Assembly: GCF_964275005.1 (NCBI RefSeq)
Contig: NC_092702.1
Coordinates: 7,054,330 to 7,118,329 of the forward strand
Origin: Diadema setosum
Lineage: Eukaryota > Echinodermata > Echinoidea > Diadematoida > Diadematidae
DNA: 64,000 nucleotides
Direction: 5' to 3'
Shown piece by piece: positions 13,501 through 23,138 of the stretch (positions are counted from its first letter, which is position 1; each line of letters opens with the position of its first letter). The translations under genes were made by a program, and so were the position numbers. The notes beneath the pieces are model-generated. The model worked only from the letters and a program-made list of their open reading frames with translations. It made no database searches and was not told the DNA's origin.

Positions 13501-15651
13501 CGCCAATTGCTTCTTTGTTATTCATTTGAAGTTTTACCAAGCATTTGCTGTGATTTCAATGATATGAGTCATAGAAAGTATTCTCTTTTTTCGTAGATGT
13601 AGAATTTCTGTGGAAAAATTGAATTAGAAGATGCAAGTATTACCAGCTTGTTATCATGAAATGTAATTTTAAATCAACTTCGGAGTCATTTGTGTTCAAT
13701 TAGAAATCTGATATCATTTCATTGTAGTTCGATACATTGATGTCTGCATATACATTCAAACTTTTTGGATGGCAGGAAGCTGAGGAACTTCTTTCCTCAT
13801 AATTCTGCTGTTGTTGATTTTTTTTTTTTGAAACAGCCTCAGAAATTTGTTTCTTTTTATCTCCATTGACCTTCTTTTTTTTTTTTGTACTCGTGCAGGT
13901 AACATTGGCAGGGCCTGTGACATGCTGAAATCCCTGAACGGCACCCGGTACAAACCTGGCATCGTCTCGACACTGGTAGCGCTCTACACTGGCATGGAGG
14001 ACAGTGAGGCAGCCATTGGTGTGCTGGATGAGGCGGTGGAGTGGTACAAGTCCCAGGGGGTAAGTAGTGATTTCCTCATTGTACACTTGTGAGCATGACC
14101 AGTACTGGTGGTTAGTACTGCTGGAGCCTGTTTCATGAAGAGTTGCGATTGATCTTACGCTTGATTTATAGATCGTAACTTGTTGAATCGATAATGAGCG
14201 TAAGTTGTGTTTCATAAAGACACTTTCTCTTGATTTCAAGAAAAATCAAGCGGAACTTTCAGTAGATTGAGTGTTATTTGCGATCAGTCGCGAAATTGTT
14301 GAAATATGAAACACAATTTGCGATTGATTGCCACTTATGCTCAATCTTTATGAAACAGCCCCCAGGTGGTGTAATTACTACCTTGTCCGCTTTGCTTTGA
14401 TGATTATTTTGGAGATATACTATACAGATGTACTGCTTACCAGGAAATCAACCTCAACCAAGTTATAATCTCTGTCAGCAGTTTCTGCTTGTGATTGTGT
14501 TTTGTTCCGTTCACTGGCTGTTAGGGGTGAAAGCAGACAAGCTATGAGTATATGCTGTCCCATCATTAATTTGAACACCATAGTTGTTGGTCTAGCCTGT
14601 GTTTTAAAGTGAAAACATAGTTCTGGTAAGGGTTTGAGAACCGGTCTTGCACCATTTCATATTTGCTTGCAATATGTCGAAAGAGTCTACCAAGAAACTT
14701 ACCTGACTGAAGCGATTTGCCGGGATAATGAGTAGTTTCGGAGTATTTTGAGATCAAAAATAAGAGTTGGTATAATACCGACTTTTATTCCAGAAGGATC
14801 CAGGTTAACTCAGTCTCAGGGACAACTCGGCCCTATTTCAGACAATTTATATGCAGTTCGTGATCGCCATATTTTATACATAGGCGCATGTTCATTTTGT
14901 AGGCGCACCAATGAGGTTCTTTAATGTGCATGTTGTATCAACTCGGCCTATAACTGCAACCAGCCAGAACGCGAAGCGCTCCCATAGTATAACACTGTAC
15001 AATCCAGAGGGACAACTCGGGGCCCCGCCATCAAAGTGAGGCCGAGTTGTCCCTGAGTCCAAGTTAGCCTGACCCCGATCGGGTAAGTTCTGAGATGCGA
15101 ACATTTTTGGTTAATATTTCGCATTTTCGTCATTACCCAATGAATATCTTGTTATGACAGCATTATTCTACGCATTTCTTAGGCATACGTGTACATTTTG
15201 GAGCGAAATTTGACAATTTTGCAGGCATACCAGAATTATGTTTTGCCTTTAATGATGTTTACAGAGGAAAAATTTGAGCTAAAGTGAATTGTGCTGTTCA
15301 TGTGTAGATGATATGCTGTTTCTTTCCTCATGTCTTTGCACCCACAGGGTCCACAGAGTGAGTTGAACACTCTCTTACGAGAGAATACGGCTTTCAAGCT
15401 GAGGACTGGTCAGTCCCAGGCAGCCACTGCCATGCTGGAAGACCTCAGAAAGTGAGTGACAAAAGCTCCCTAAAGTTGCTTTCATCCTTGTCTCTTTTGA
15501 AAAATACCACATCTCCTTGCCAGGCAAGGTTGATTCAACCCTCCCTTAGCCACAGAACAGCCAAAAAAGTCCAGTGTGGTTAGGGTTAAGGCCAAAAAAA
15601 AAAATTGTTGCATTGGCGTAACATGAGATTTTCAAATAGGGTCGGTCGGGC

Positions 15652-15702
<51 letters not shown>

Positions 15703-18700
15703 TTCTACCTGCATTTTACGTGTAAAACTCGTGCTCAGCTCAGTAAACAGTTACAACTGCTGCACCGAATGTGCTGTGTTCATCTATTCTACAAATCATT
15801 TATGAGGCCGATATTACTGGAATTATACCCCTTCACAGAATTTAAAGATGTTGAAATCCCTATCCTGAATGTTTTCACTTCATATTTTACTATTTTGACT
15901 TAGATAAGATAGATGCAAATTGACCCATATGTACGATCTTTTCATCGCACCCGGCGATCTCTATTACAGTCCCACATATACAGATTCGTGTAAGTTCTCC
16001 ACACAAGAAACCTACGGCAAAACTGTGCACAATACATCGCAGTCTGAATGCTACGTATACACTGAATAAATCTTGTTAGAGTACGTGTCCGTGTTGGAAA
16101 CAGATGACGTACTGATCAAGGAAGGCTTATGCGAGGCGCTAGATCTCTCCCTCGTACATCCGATATCCCCAGAGCCGTTTCCACTTCCGGGTTTGTGCGA
16201 TCGCGATCGCAATCAACAAGATATTTGATATCGATAGCAAGAAAAATAATAAAAAAACAGGGGGTCGGCGGAATTTTTAGGGTCGGGCGGGTTACGCCAA
16301 TGCAACAATTTTTTTTTTTTGGCCTAATGGTAGAATTTCTCAATATAAACATCTTGTATGATGTATCCCATTCAATATACCTATTCATTTCATTGAAAAG
16401 CTTATACTGGCAAGCGTAAACTTGGCAGGTCCATTTCGTAGATGATGAAATTACCTCTGATTAAATTGGATGATATCTGTATTTTGTTCATTTCTGTGCA
16501 GATCAAACCCAGGAGACATCAAGACACTAGCCCAACTCATCTCAGCCTACTCCAAGTTTGACCCCAAGCGAGCACAAGAGTATCCTTGACCTGGCCATGT
16601 TTTCTTCACGTGTAGGAAAACATGTTCATTAATAACCTTTTTCATCTTGGGGAATAATCTGAGGAGTCCAAAAATTAAGAGAAATGGCAGTCACCAAACT
16701 TTATCAAACTAGACATGTTTCGTCACATTTCGACACCTTTTCGTCTTCTTGAAAACACATGGTTGAATTTGTCACCAAACCCAGTGTTTTATCACAAGGG
16801 TGACAAATTATATTATGATAGTAAATATACATTAGTGAATGCACTTTCAAGATTATTTCTGGTAGATCCAGGTATTGGACAAGGATCGAATAAGGGGGGG
16901 GGGGCAGTTTTTACATTTTAGTCTTAGTTTTTTAGATGCATAGTCAAATTTTCTGAATACAGTGCACACTTGGCAGGTATTTTTGCCAGTGTGATGGAAT
17001 ATGCAAAGGGATACCATGCCCCCATGGATGCCTTTAAAGCTGCCCCCCCCCCCCCCTCCCCCCGTCTTTGCTTACCAGTTTCGATAACCCTTTTATTCCC
17101 AGCTCTTTTGTAGACACTTTGATTTAGCAGTGCCCTTTACATACATCTTTTATTAGGTGATCAGAGTATCCTCTCGGATCACCTTCTGTATCTGTACTGA
17201 TTCTTTTTTTTCTTTGTTTATTTCTTTCTCCACAAAATCTTGTGCAGAGGTCCTTTGACTATCAATTTCAAACTTATGTCATCTATGTATCAAGTTCTAA
17301 AGATGATCAGTCTAATCTAACAACGTGATTAGTCATTCGTGATGTCAGTATGACGTCATTATCTCAAATGACATTCTCAATCATATGTCATGAATGGAAT
17401 GAAAATTCTCAAAGAAATTTATGTCTCATATAGCTCAAGTCAAGCACTATTCATTCATATTCTGAAAATTCAATTTACATATGAAATGTACACATACGCG
17501 CACGTTGAAATTTTAACATGTTCTAATAGAGCTCAAAATTATTTTTAAGACGTTTCACGTCACGTGGAGCATTTGATAAGAAATTGACGGACGCGTATAC
17601 AACAAAAATTTCATGTGTTTTTACATGAATCGGATGTCTAAGACATTAAGGAATGATTCTACCAAGTTTCATGTCAATCCGATTCAATATGATGTCATAC
17701 GGGCCTGTCAAAGTTGAAATTCTGTGTGTGCGTCAATGGGGATATACAGTGCAAATATGCTAGAAAAAAGGAAGTTTTAAATTCGATTAAAGGGATCATA
17801 CAGTTGAGACCTAATTTCGGGTTTCTAACATTTTTTGGTGAGATAATGAGAAACCTCTTATGAAATATGAAAGAACATGTAATTCTATGAGGAATTCACG
17901 TTTATTTTATGAAAATTGGTTTAGAAACACCTGAGATATCCAAAAAAGAGCGATTCTAGTAAAGTGTGGGACCCACACTTTATTGTGATCGCTTTGTTTT
18001 ACTCTGTTTTTGGATGTTTCAGTCATACCAAACCCGATTTTCACCAAATAAACTCTCAATTCCTCTTAAAATGGTATGTTTTGTACTATATCATAAGTGT
18101 TTTCTTGGTATCTCGCAAAAAGTCACAAGCCCAATTCTCATCTCCACCAATACTGTACCATCCCTTTAAGCTCGTCAGGATGGACGGTGACCCCCAATTT
18201 TCTTCACATATTCTGAAAGCTGATGAGTTGTAAATATTTCATGGATGGCCGATGCTAGCAAAATGATTTAAAGGTATCAAATTCCTCTTTGAAATTAAAA
18301 AAGTAAATTTTCAAAATGATGTCATCAAATTTCAAGTTCACTCGAGCATATCTCACTTATCCTTGGCCTATTTTCACCCAGATTTCAGTATGTTGTAGTT
18401 TGTTGAATGCTCTTTCACGTTTTTAATCTCAAATTTTAGATTAGATGACGTTATCACCTCGAAAAATTCGATTGAAAGTAACCTTGTTGAATTTGACCAG
18501 TTTACTTGTTACTTCTGTGGGAGTGCATTTTTTCTTCAAATGAAAATTGACATGACCGTCTTCATCGAGCACTAGCTCACTTATCCTTTGGTGAATTTCT
18601 CCCAGATTTCAATATGTCGTAGCTGAGACTTGGGGCTGTTGAAAGAGTGCCCTCCATTTTTTTCCATTGGATGTCGCGGATCATGTTGAAAAACCTGGTT

Positions 18701-21700
18701 GAAATAGAAACTTAGCTTCAATGTCGAGAGATATTTCTAAACAACACATAGCCAATCGCCCCTAAACACACATGAAACCAATCGGGTCATGCGTATTGGA
18801 ATCAGAAGTCAAAATTTTTATTTCCGAATATATCAGATCACCTAATTTGTCAGTCATGACAAATTTCGAGTCTAATTCTCAGTACCTCTTTAAACCCATT
18901 CTTTTTGTATACCAGCTTCAATAACCCTTTCATTCCCACTGTTTTAGACCCTTTCATTAGACAGTACTCTTTAGATAACCCTGTCATTCCCAGCTCTTTT
19001 GTAAACCCTTTCATTTGGCAGTACCCTTGTAACAACCCTTTTATTCTCAGTATCTCTGTAATATCCTTTCATTTTGTAGAACAGTTTCTATAACCCTTTT
19101 ATTCCCAGCTCATTTGTAGACCCTTTCATTTGGCAGTACCCTTTCAATATCCCTTTTACTCTCGGTATCTCTGTACACCCTTTCAATTTGCAGAACAGTT
19201 TCTATAACCCTTTCATTTCCAGCTCTTTTGAAGACCGTTTCATTTGGCAGTACCCTTTAGATTGTTTGTATTTTGTATCTGAATTGTACAGTGCATAGAG
19301 AAGCATGTGATTATTATATGCTTTATAAATGTAGTATCATTATTATTTATTTTAGATGACCCTTTTATTCTCAGAACCTCTGTTCACCCTTTCATTTTGT
19401 AGAACAGTTTCTTTTTTTTTTAACCCTTTCATTCCCAGCTCTTTTGTAGACCTGTTCAATCAGCACTACCCTTTAGATAACCTTTTTTTTTTTCTCAGCA
19501 TCTCTCTACACCTTTTTCATTTCCTGCAGAACAGTTTCTGTAACCCTTTGTTTCCCGGATCCTTTCAATTTTGGTAGAACCCTGTAGCTAACCCTTTTAT
19601 TCTCAGTACCTCTGCACACCCTTTCATATGGAAGAACAATTTCTAGCACCCTTTTGAAAAGCCTTTATTCTCAGTCCCGACATCCTGAATATGACGTCAT
19701 TTTTCCTTGTTTGCTGCTCCTGCACAATTTGAGGTTTCTGACAGAATATCCCATTCATTTTCACTTGTTCCTTCAAGAGTAGGGCTGCGGCAAAGCAAAA
19801 ACTTTGTCACTTGGTCCAAACATTTTTTTTTAATGAATAGATACATCAAGTACTGTGAATATTAAGTGATGCATTTGGAAACGTTTTGAAATGATCAGAG
19901 GGTATTTTCTGCGACAGCTTCATGATCATCGTCATCTCCCATCAATACGGAAAATTTGAGCAATTTTAGTCACTAAATGGTGGACTTTGCAGGAAAGGTA
20001 AAATTACTGATTTTCCAAGAAAAAAAAAAATACAGAATACTCTAGTGCTATTTTCAAGGTTGGCATCCCTGCAGTTGCACTGTAAAAGTGGAAATATGCT
20101 AGGCTAATTTCACTGATTACATGTACTTTTGGTGATAATTTTGTGGACAAAAGTATTTGTTGACATGTGTAAATGTTTCGTGAACACCTGGTAATCATAC
20201 ATTGTTTGCGGGATTAATCTGCAAAGCATGAAATTTGCAAACATTTCCACACAGCAAAATGTAAAGTGTTTGCAGTCCACCACACTCAGAGCTTACTCTG
20301 AATTTCTTTACAAAATAGTGATGCAGTGCTGTCAGGGATTTTTCCTTAACCCAAGACTTGCCGTGAATCAGACTTAGCCTGGAGCTCCCGTCGGTAGCCC
20401 AGCTGTCTGGGGACGTTGATGTAGACGTGTTGGAGAGCACGCCCCTCTCTCTCAGCGCCAGGCAGCTCCGCAAGGCAGGGAAAGGGGAGGCAGAGAAGGC
20501 AGGGACTGCAGCCTCACTCCAGGAGGTGACCAAGAAGAGGAAAAGAAAGAGAAAGAGTGAGTTTCAAATGTGCCCTTCGATCATTGATGCCCCTTTCATA
20601 AAATCAATCATGCGGATGATATCCACATTACTTTGACGTGAAATCGGAGCAAGACCAGATTAATCCACACCATTTTGATGTTGCTGTTGTCCAAATAATA
20701 TTTGCATTCAACCAAGATTATGAACATGATTTAAAATAATTCAGATTGTTTCCAGGGTGCGCTCAAACAGTCCGCTTTTTTTTTTTGGGGGGGGGGAGCT
20801 CGCATCATTTGAGGGGCATTTGTAGTAACTATGGTGATTGTCCTTTTTTTCCTCAAGCTTATTTTTTCAAGGTACTCGTGAAAACAAGGTGTGCATTATT
20901 TTCAGAGTATGTAAAAGCAGTTTTTCCTGTATTGTCTGCATTACTTTAATGCAGATAATTGGGAGCTGCATTTGTGAAAGGAGTATGAGGCATCCTTAGA
21001 TGTCCAATATGTGATGAATGGAATAGGATCTGCAAAGTTTAAATCTCTATGAAATAGTAATGTTTTTGATAAATCACGCTGTGAATTAATCGGGCGATAG
21101 TATATAATTCTGTGAATAGGACATTTTTATGATTTCTTGTTCTGTGCAATATTAATAACCCAGTTTTACCTTGCTTTGCACCTTTGAAAAGAGAACTGTG
21201 ATTATTGCATCACTGAGACTGCAATGAACAGCTCCTATCAGCATACCAATTTTTTTCCATTTCATTTCTTTCACTACTTTCTATGTTGCTGTCTTTTCCA
21301 GCCCACTTGCCCAAGAACTGTGACCCTTCAGTGACCCCCGACCCTGAGCGCTGGCTGCCCATGAGGGAGAGGTCATACTTCAAGGGGAAGCGACGTCGAG
21401 ACAAGAAGGGCGGCGTGGGGAAGGGCACGCAGGGAGCCACAGGAGGAGCAGGAGAGATGTGAGTCCCATGTTTCACTGTCCCTTTCAATGGGTTGCATCA
21501 ACAGCCATGAGATTTGCTCTTTGCATTTGGACAATACTCTCAAACCAGATACATTAGTGGCATAAATCTTTTAAAAATCTAAGCCGACAGCCTTTTTCAT
21601 GATACCAACATTTTGCACATAGCCACTGGCTTTTGATGCAATCTTTTGTGTGCATTATACTTTCACAAAAATCCTTTGCGTGCATTTTACTTTTCCAAAC

Positions 21701-22879
21701 TTTTGCCCCTCGCAAAATTTGTAAACGTTTAATGCATGCAAAAATTTGGAGATTTACAGTTTGTTATTGAAGCTAAGATAGGTTTAACATAATGGTTTAA
21801 GGTTTATTTGTTTTTGTTTTTTTCAGTGGAATCAGGAACAAAATATAGAATATATATAAGAGGGATGGGAACAAGTTGTTGGTATATTATTTTATTGTGT
21901 AATTGTTAATTAAAAAACTGAAGATTCAGACTGTATTTTCAGATTTCATTTCAGGAACGCACTAACAGTTTTGTTGCAAGTAGCTGAAGAGCATGATTCG
22001 TATTTGCATTTGTTCTTATTAAGATTGATTCAAACATTCTCATAAATGTAAGTTCTCAAAGGTATATGATGGTCATGAGAGATATGTGTAATTTTTTTTT
22101 CTGAAAAGAGAATGCATTCAAGTGTAGGCTATCTATGTATTTTTGCGACATGAGTGCTACCAAATTCAAAATTTTCATCTGTTCAAATTGAAACAGATTG
22201 ATCCTTTGTATTAGTGAAATTTGTTGGGATATGTTATCTTCCAAAAATGTCTTTCTTCTGGCACATGTGGAGTTAACTTGTTGTGAAGACTAGTCCTGAG
22301 TATACTCGGGCAGGTGTCTTTGGGAAATATGTCGTTATAGCAAAATCAGCCGGTCCTCAGTGGGTTAAATAATTGGATTTACACCATTAGTTCATGTGAC
22401 TTGTGCAAAAAAAAAAAGGGAGAAAGGTATGTGTCACTTGTAAATTTCACATCAAAGTAAAGTAGTTACCGGTAGTCGCTTCATTGAAATAAGGGGCAAC
22501 TCCAGTAATAATGAAGTCGTCGAGACCACTAGTTTTCTTTTGTTATATCAAAATTTCTTTATAGCTGAGCAGTAAAGTATATAAAAACTCTGCAATTGTG
22601 ATTTTGAGACTCACATTTTTACCTTGTTTAATAAGAATTTCATTACAATCGTGTTTGTTATAACGAGAGGCATTTTATCTCTTTAATGGCTTCCTCCAAC
22701 TTCTCTCCACCAGGGATGCCAGCAAACCAAGCAGCGTACCCAATTCTCCCCGGCCCGGCTCCCAGGCTAACAGCAGCACAACCGCGTCACCCTCGGCTGC
22801 CCTACCACCTCGCCAGCAGAAGCCCTCCTCCTCCGGGGCCAAGAAGCGGAAACCAAAGAAGAAAGGAGGAAAATGGTAG
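1390..22879 (+). CDS. SRP72: Signal recognition particle subunit SRP72, 17 coding exons
   Basis: SRP72 forms a heterodimer with SRP68 and binds SRP RNA in the cytosolic particle that targets ribosomes with nascent secretory proteins to the ER. Joined exons: 1390-1504, 5654-5771, 6328-6448, 7240-7305, 7808-7885, 8622-8762, 9494-9606, 10630-10687, 11405-11536, 12278-12406, 13315-13387, 13899-14059, 15348-15451, 16502-16579, 20372-20556, 21302-21458, 22714-22879. All phases agree, with AG/GT at every junction; total 1995 nt, 664 residues plus stop (human about 671). Recalled family landmarks appear in order: CKVVCLI, LSFEKAYCQYRLN, DDYEEERQTNLSAV, DQNVFDSKKKVK, GVEFKL, LAQLISAYS, PDPERWLPMRERS (residues 570-582), GKGTQGAT and a Lys-rich end GGKW. 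The N-terminal two thirds matches the TPR array and the tail the RNA-binding region. The start is the first ATG of an exon aligning with the family N-terminus. No frameshift or missing segment was seen. Confidence 0.96.
1792..2045 (+). pseudogene. CR1-like LINE fragment, upstream half of split 3' end
   Basis: Translation reads GVTLSSDMKWNTHVDHAVAN, GFLCHNLG, KIQAFKSLVRPHIE-stop-AYCSSVWDPHTK, then QRRAARFIL. This is the usual C-terminal stretch after the reverse transcriptase of CR1/Jockey-type non-LTR retrotransposons. An in-frame stop follows HIE. It lies in SRP72 intron 1, is interrupted at 2045, and resumes at 4063. Confidence 0.8.
2326..3582. mobile_element. Inner element with TGTCCCCGCCG terminal inverted repeats
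   Basis: TGTCCCCGCCG at 2326-2336 is matched inverted by CGGCGGGGACA at 3572-3582. Inside are a (TCCG/TGCG)n stretch at about 2375-2452 and the 158-bp minisatellite. It may be a unit nested in the 2046-4062 insertion or part of it. Confidence 0.5.
2555..3580 (+). repeat. 158-bp minisatellite, about 6.5 copies
   Basis: The word CTACTCCTTC recurs at 2621, 2779, 2937, 3095, 3251 and 3407, with a diverged copy at 3565: spacings 158, 158, 158, 156, 156, 158. Each unit holds clustered TGACCTTTGACC words and the phrase GATGGCACTAGGTGAGGGCT. Confidence 0.9.
4063..4440 (+). pseudogene. CR1-like LINE fragment, downstream half of split 3' end
   Basis: Resumes at FILNDYKRESSVTAMLASLQ, then LPPLQQRRFINRQVMMHKMI, a break near 4298, then SAKDWNSLPHSLIS and KQKLKSTQLD-stop. 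The WNSLP and closing K-L-K-S block is the conserved end of these LINE ORF2 proteins. Together with 1792-2045 it makes one LINE 3' end split by a later insertion. Confidence 0.8.
4847..4890. repeat. TCTAGATCTAGA palindrome cluster
   Basis: Overlapping self-complementary words (TAGATCTACATCTAGA, ATCTAGATCTAGAT) within about 45 bases of SRP72 intron 1. Confidence 0.6.
5654..5771 (+). CDS. SRP72: SRP72 exon 2
   Basis: Residues 39-77, starting (I)LKASRQDETAFHCKVVCLI. The acceptor follows a T-rich tract ending CCTAG; the donor is GTCTGT, phase 2. First TPR helices of the family. Confidence 0.95.
6328..6448 (+). CDS. SRP72: SRP72 exon 3
   Basis: Residues 78-118, containing GLSFEKAYCQYRLNKIPEAL and ending LLGQV. 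Acceptor CCAACAG, donor GTATGT, phase 0. Confidence 0.95.
7240..7305 (+). CDS. SRP72: SRP72 exon 4
   Basis: Residues 119-140, LYRLDQFDECLDVYKKLIKN then TS. Acceptor CTTCTACAG, donor GTAGGT, phase 0. This short exon is needed to keep the alignment to the human protein gap-free. Confidence 0.95.
7808..7885 (+). CDS. SRP72: SRP72 exon 5
   Basis: Residues 141-166, DDYEEERQTNLSAVIAALKL and onward to NDTDV. Acceptor TCTTTCAG, donor GTAAGT, phase 0. Confidence 0.95.
7914..8006. mobile_element. 93-bp MITE, 16-bp perfect TIRs
   Basis: TTAACCCGTTGAGGAC at 7914-7929 and GTCCTCAACGGGTTAA at 7991-8006 are exact inverted copies. The core contains GCTGATTTTGCTA and TGAGTATACTCGGG. A diverged relative lies at 22272-22369 in the opposite orientation. 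Confidence 0.85.
8622..8762 (+). CDS. SRP72: SRP72 exon 6
   Basis: Residues 167-213, including DTYELSYNRACLLIGQGRYQ and ending MEEEG. It carries a complete TPR-like helix pair (YNRACLLIGQGRYQEAL). Acceptor TCTCGTAG, donor GTAGGT, phase 0. Confidence 0.96.
9494..9606 (+). CDS. SRP72: SRP72 exon 7
   Basis: Residues 214-250, starting DDIEGELGVISVQKAFCLQM and ending NQFVKA. Acceptor CCCTCCAG, donor GTGATT, phase 2. Confidence 0.95.
9878..10437. mobile_element. 560-bp foldback MITE, copy 1
   Basis: The ends TTAAAGGACAAGTTCACCTT and AAGGTGAACTTATC are inverted copies, continuing inward through ATAAGGATTGAGAGAATG and its inverse, with further self-complementarity around TTGGACAATC and AAAATTCATAACTTTTG. 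A near-identical element is at 56562-57127. It lies in SRP72 intron 7. Confidence 0.9.
10630..10687 (+). CDS. SRP72: SRP72 exon 8
   Basis: Residues 251-270, RPSDIGVVAVASANIISLNK, aligned with the family segment around IANNIITINK. Acceptor ATATTTCAG, donor GTAAGA, phase 0. Confidence 0.95.
11405..11536 (+). CDS. SRP72: SRP72 exon 9
   Basis: Residues 271-314, starting DQNVFDSKKKVKATTAPGVE and ending LLLLYTNQ. This is one of the most conserved stretches of the family. Acceptor TTGTGCAG, donor GTAATG, phase 0. Confidence 0.97.
12044..12165 (+). repeat. (GAT)n-rich tract
   Basis: Imperfect GAT/GAC trinucleotides ending in GGAGGA runs, in SRP72 intron 9. Apparent Asp-rich (+) and Ser-rich (-) frames here are products of the repeat. 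Confidence 0.85.
12278..12406 (+). CDS. SRP72: SRP72 exon 10
   Basis: Residues 315-357, starting FEQCRKLLATLKEEDFGDEM and ending AIQLIQ. Acceptor AATCACAG, donor GTGGGG, phase 0. A (GAT)n tract lies just upstream in the intron. Confidence 0.95.
13315..13387 (+). CDS. SRP72: SRP72 exon 11
   Basis: Residues 358-381, DYVDSHDDASLPLQLTAVQL then FLLQ, with one base left over. From LIQ to GNI there are 26 residues, the same spacing as in human SRP72, so no exon is missing between exons 10 and 11. Acceptor TTTTCTCAG, donor GTCAGA. Confidence 0.94.
13899..14059 (+). CDS. SRP72: SRP72 exon 12
   Basis: Residues 382-435, starting GNIGRACDMLKSLNGTRYKP and ending AVEWYKSQG. Matches the family motif KPGMVSALVxMY. 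Acceptor CTCGTGCAG, donor GTAAGT, phase 0. Confidence 0.96.
14121..14365. mobile_element. GCCTGTTTCAT MITE, copy 1
   Basis: Starts CTGGAGCCTGTTTCATGAAG and ends TTTATGAAACAGCCCCCAG, inverted copies; CTTACGCTTGATT-type words repeat inside. Related to 59769-59986. Confidence 0.75.
14801..15071. mobile_element. 271-bp MITE with TIRs of about 32 bp
   Basis: CTCAGGGACAACTCGGCC near the left end is matched by GGCCGAGTTGTCCCTGAG at the right end. The outer bases CAGGTTAACT and AAGTTAGCCTG also pair, with a few mismatches. Lies in SRP72 intron 12. Confidence 0.8.
15348..15451 (+). CDS. SRP72: SRP72 exon 13
   Basis: Residues 436-469, starting GPQSELNTLLRENTAFKLRT and ending MLEDLR, phase 2 end. Acceptor CACCCACAG, donor GTGAGT. 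A MITE insertion follows 138 bases downstream in the intron. Confidence 0.95.
15590..16324. mobile_element. 735-bp non-autonomous DNA transposon, PIF/Harbinger-like
   Basis: TIRs: GGCC, a run of A, then TTGTTGCATTGGCGTAAC at 15590-15622, and its inverse ending in GGCC at 16291-16324. TAA lies next to both ends (15587-15589 and 16325-16327), a TAA target duplication as in PIF/Harbinger elements (inference). The interior holds a run of about 46 T at 15655-15700 and no transposase frame. Confidence 0.8.
16502..16579 (+). CDS. SRP72: SRP72 exon 14
   Basis: Residues 470-495, (K)SNPGDIKTLAQLISAYSKFD and onward to RAQ, phase 2 end. Acceptor TCTGTGCAG. The donor GTATCC is weaker than the others but gives the right junction E-L-S-L. 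The 3.8 kb intron that follows holds a large TIR element and a minisatellite. Confidence 0.93.
17153..18845. mobile_element. 1.7-kb element with TTAGGTGATC ends
   Basis: TTAGGTGATC at 17153-17162 is matched inverted by GATCACCTAA at 18836-18845. The block interrupts a degenerate minisatellite whose units occur on both sides (17075-17150 and 18880 onward), which supports an insertion. It contains a second, nested MITE at 17787-18169. No coding frame was recognised. Confidence 0.6.
17787..18169. mobile_element. TTAAAGGGATNRTA foldback MITE, copy 1
   Basis: Starts TTAAAGGGATCATACAG and ends TGTACCATCCCTTTAA. Long inner complementarity is centred on GTGTGGGACCCACACTTTAT. Same family as 29059-29449 and 53935-54328. 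Confidence 0.85.
18880..19680 (+). repeat. Degenerate 60-65-bp minisatellite
   Basis: About a dozen diverged units built on AACCCTTTCATTCCCAGCTC, TTTTGTAGACCC and TTTGGCAGTACCCTTT. An isolated related unit sits at 17075-17150, left of the inserted element. Lies in SRP72 intron 14. Confidence 0.8.
20372..20556 (+). CDS. SRP72: SRP72 exon 15
   Basis: Residues 496-557: LSLELPSVAQLSGDVDVDVL, then ESTPLSLSARQLRKAGK, then a KKRKRKRK basic run. It aligns in register with the human segment ending DVEALENSAG and opens the basic RNA-binding tail. The acceptor GAATCAG has a poor pyrimidine tract; donor GTGAGT, phase 1. Confidence 0.92.
21302..21458 (+). CDS. SRP72: SRP72 exon 16 (RNA-binding signature)
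   Basis: Residues 558-609. Contains VTPDPERWLPMRERSYFKGK, the hallmark of the SRP72 RNA-binding domain, then KRRRDKKGG and GKGTQGATGGAGE. Acceptor TTTTCCAG, donor GTGAGT, phase 2. Confidence 0.97.
22272..22369. mobile_element. Diverged copy of the TTAACCC..GGGTTAA MITE
   Basis: Read on the minus strand it shares with 7914-8006 the words GGCTGATTTTGCTA and GAGTATACTC and the TTAACCC(N)CTGAGGAC end. It lies in the last SRP72 intron. Confidence 0.65.
22714..22879 (+). CDS. SRP72: SRP72 exon 17 (stop)
   Basis: Residues 610-664 and TAG. Begins (M)DASKPSSVPNSPRPGSQAN, continues through a Ser/Ala/Pro-rich linker (PPRQQKP) and ends KKRKPKKKGGKW. The same layout, with a Trp-containing basic end, is typical of the family. 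Acceptor CCACCAG. Confidence 0.96.
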
Positions 22880-23132
22880 TCATCGGATTCGTCCTCTCAT
22901 CATCTGGTCGTCATACAGATATATATATTTATATATTCCATCAATATATTCTCATCTTTTAAGTCTGCTCCTCAGTTACTCTTTCTCATTTCTCAATACT
23001 GGCAGTAAATTGCCGTTATAAAGTAATTGTTGGGGATTACTCACAGCTGCACCTATCATGAGCTTTTATTTTACTTTCTTAAAATGTCCCAAATTTAGGT
23101 GGATGTTGACTGGTAAAGATACATCATTTATG

Positions 23133-23138
23133 AATAAA
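23133..23138 (+). terminator. Candidate SRP72 polyadenylation signal (AATAAA)
   Basis: The first canonical AATAAA after the stop codon, 254 bases downstream. It would give a short 3' UTR. Not proven; later AATAAA words exist. Confidence 0.5.
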
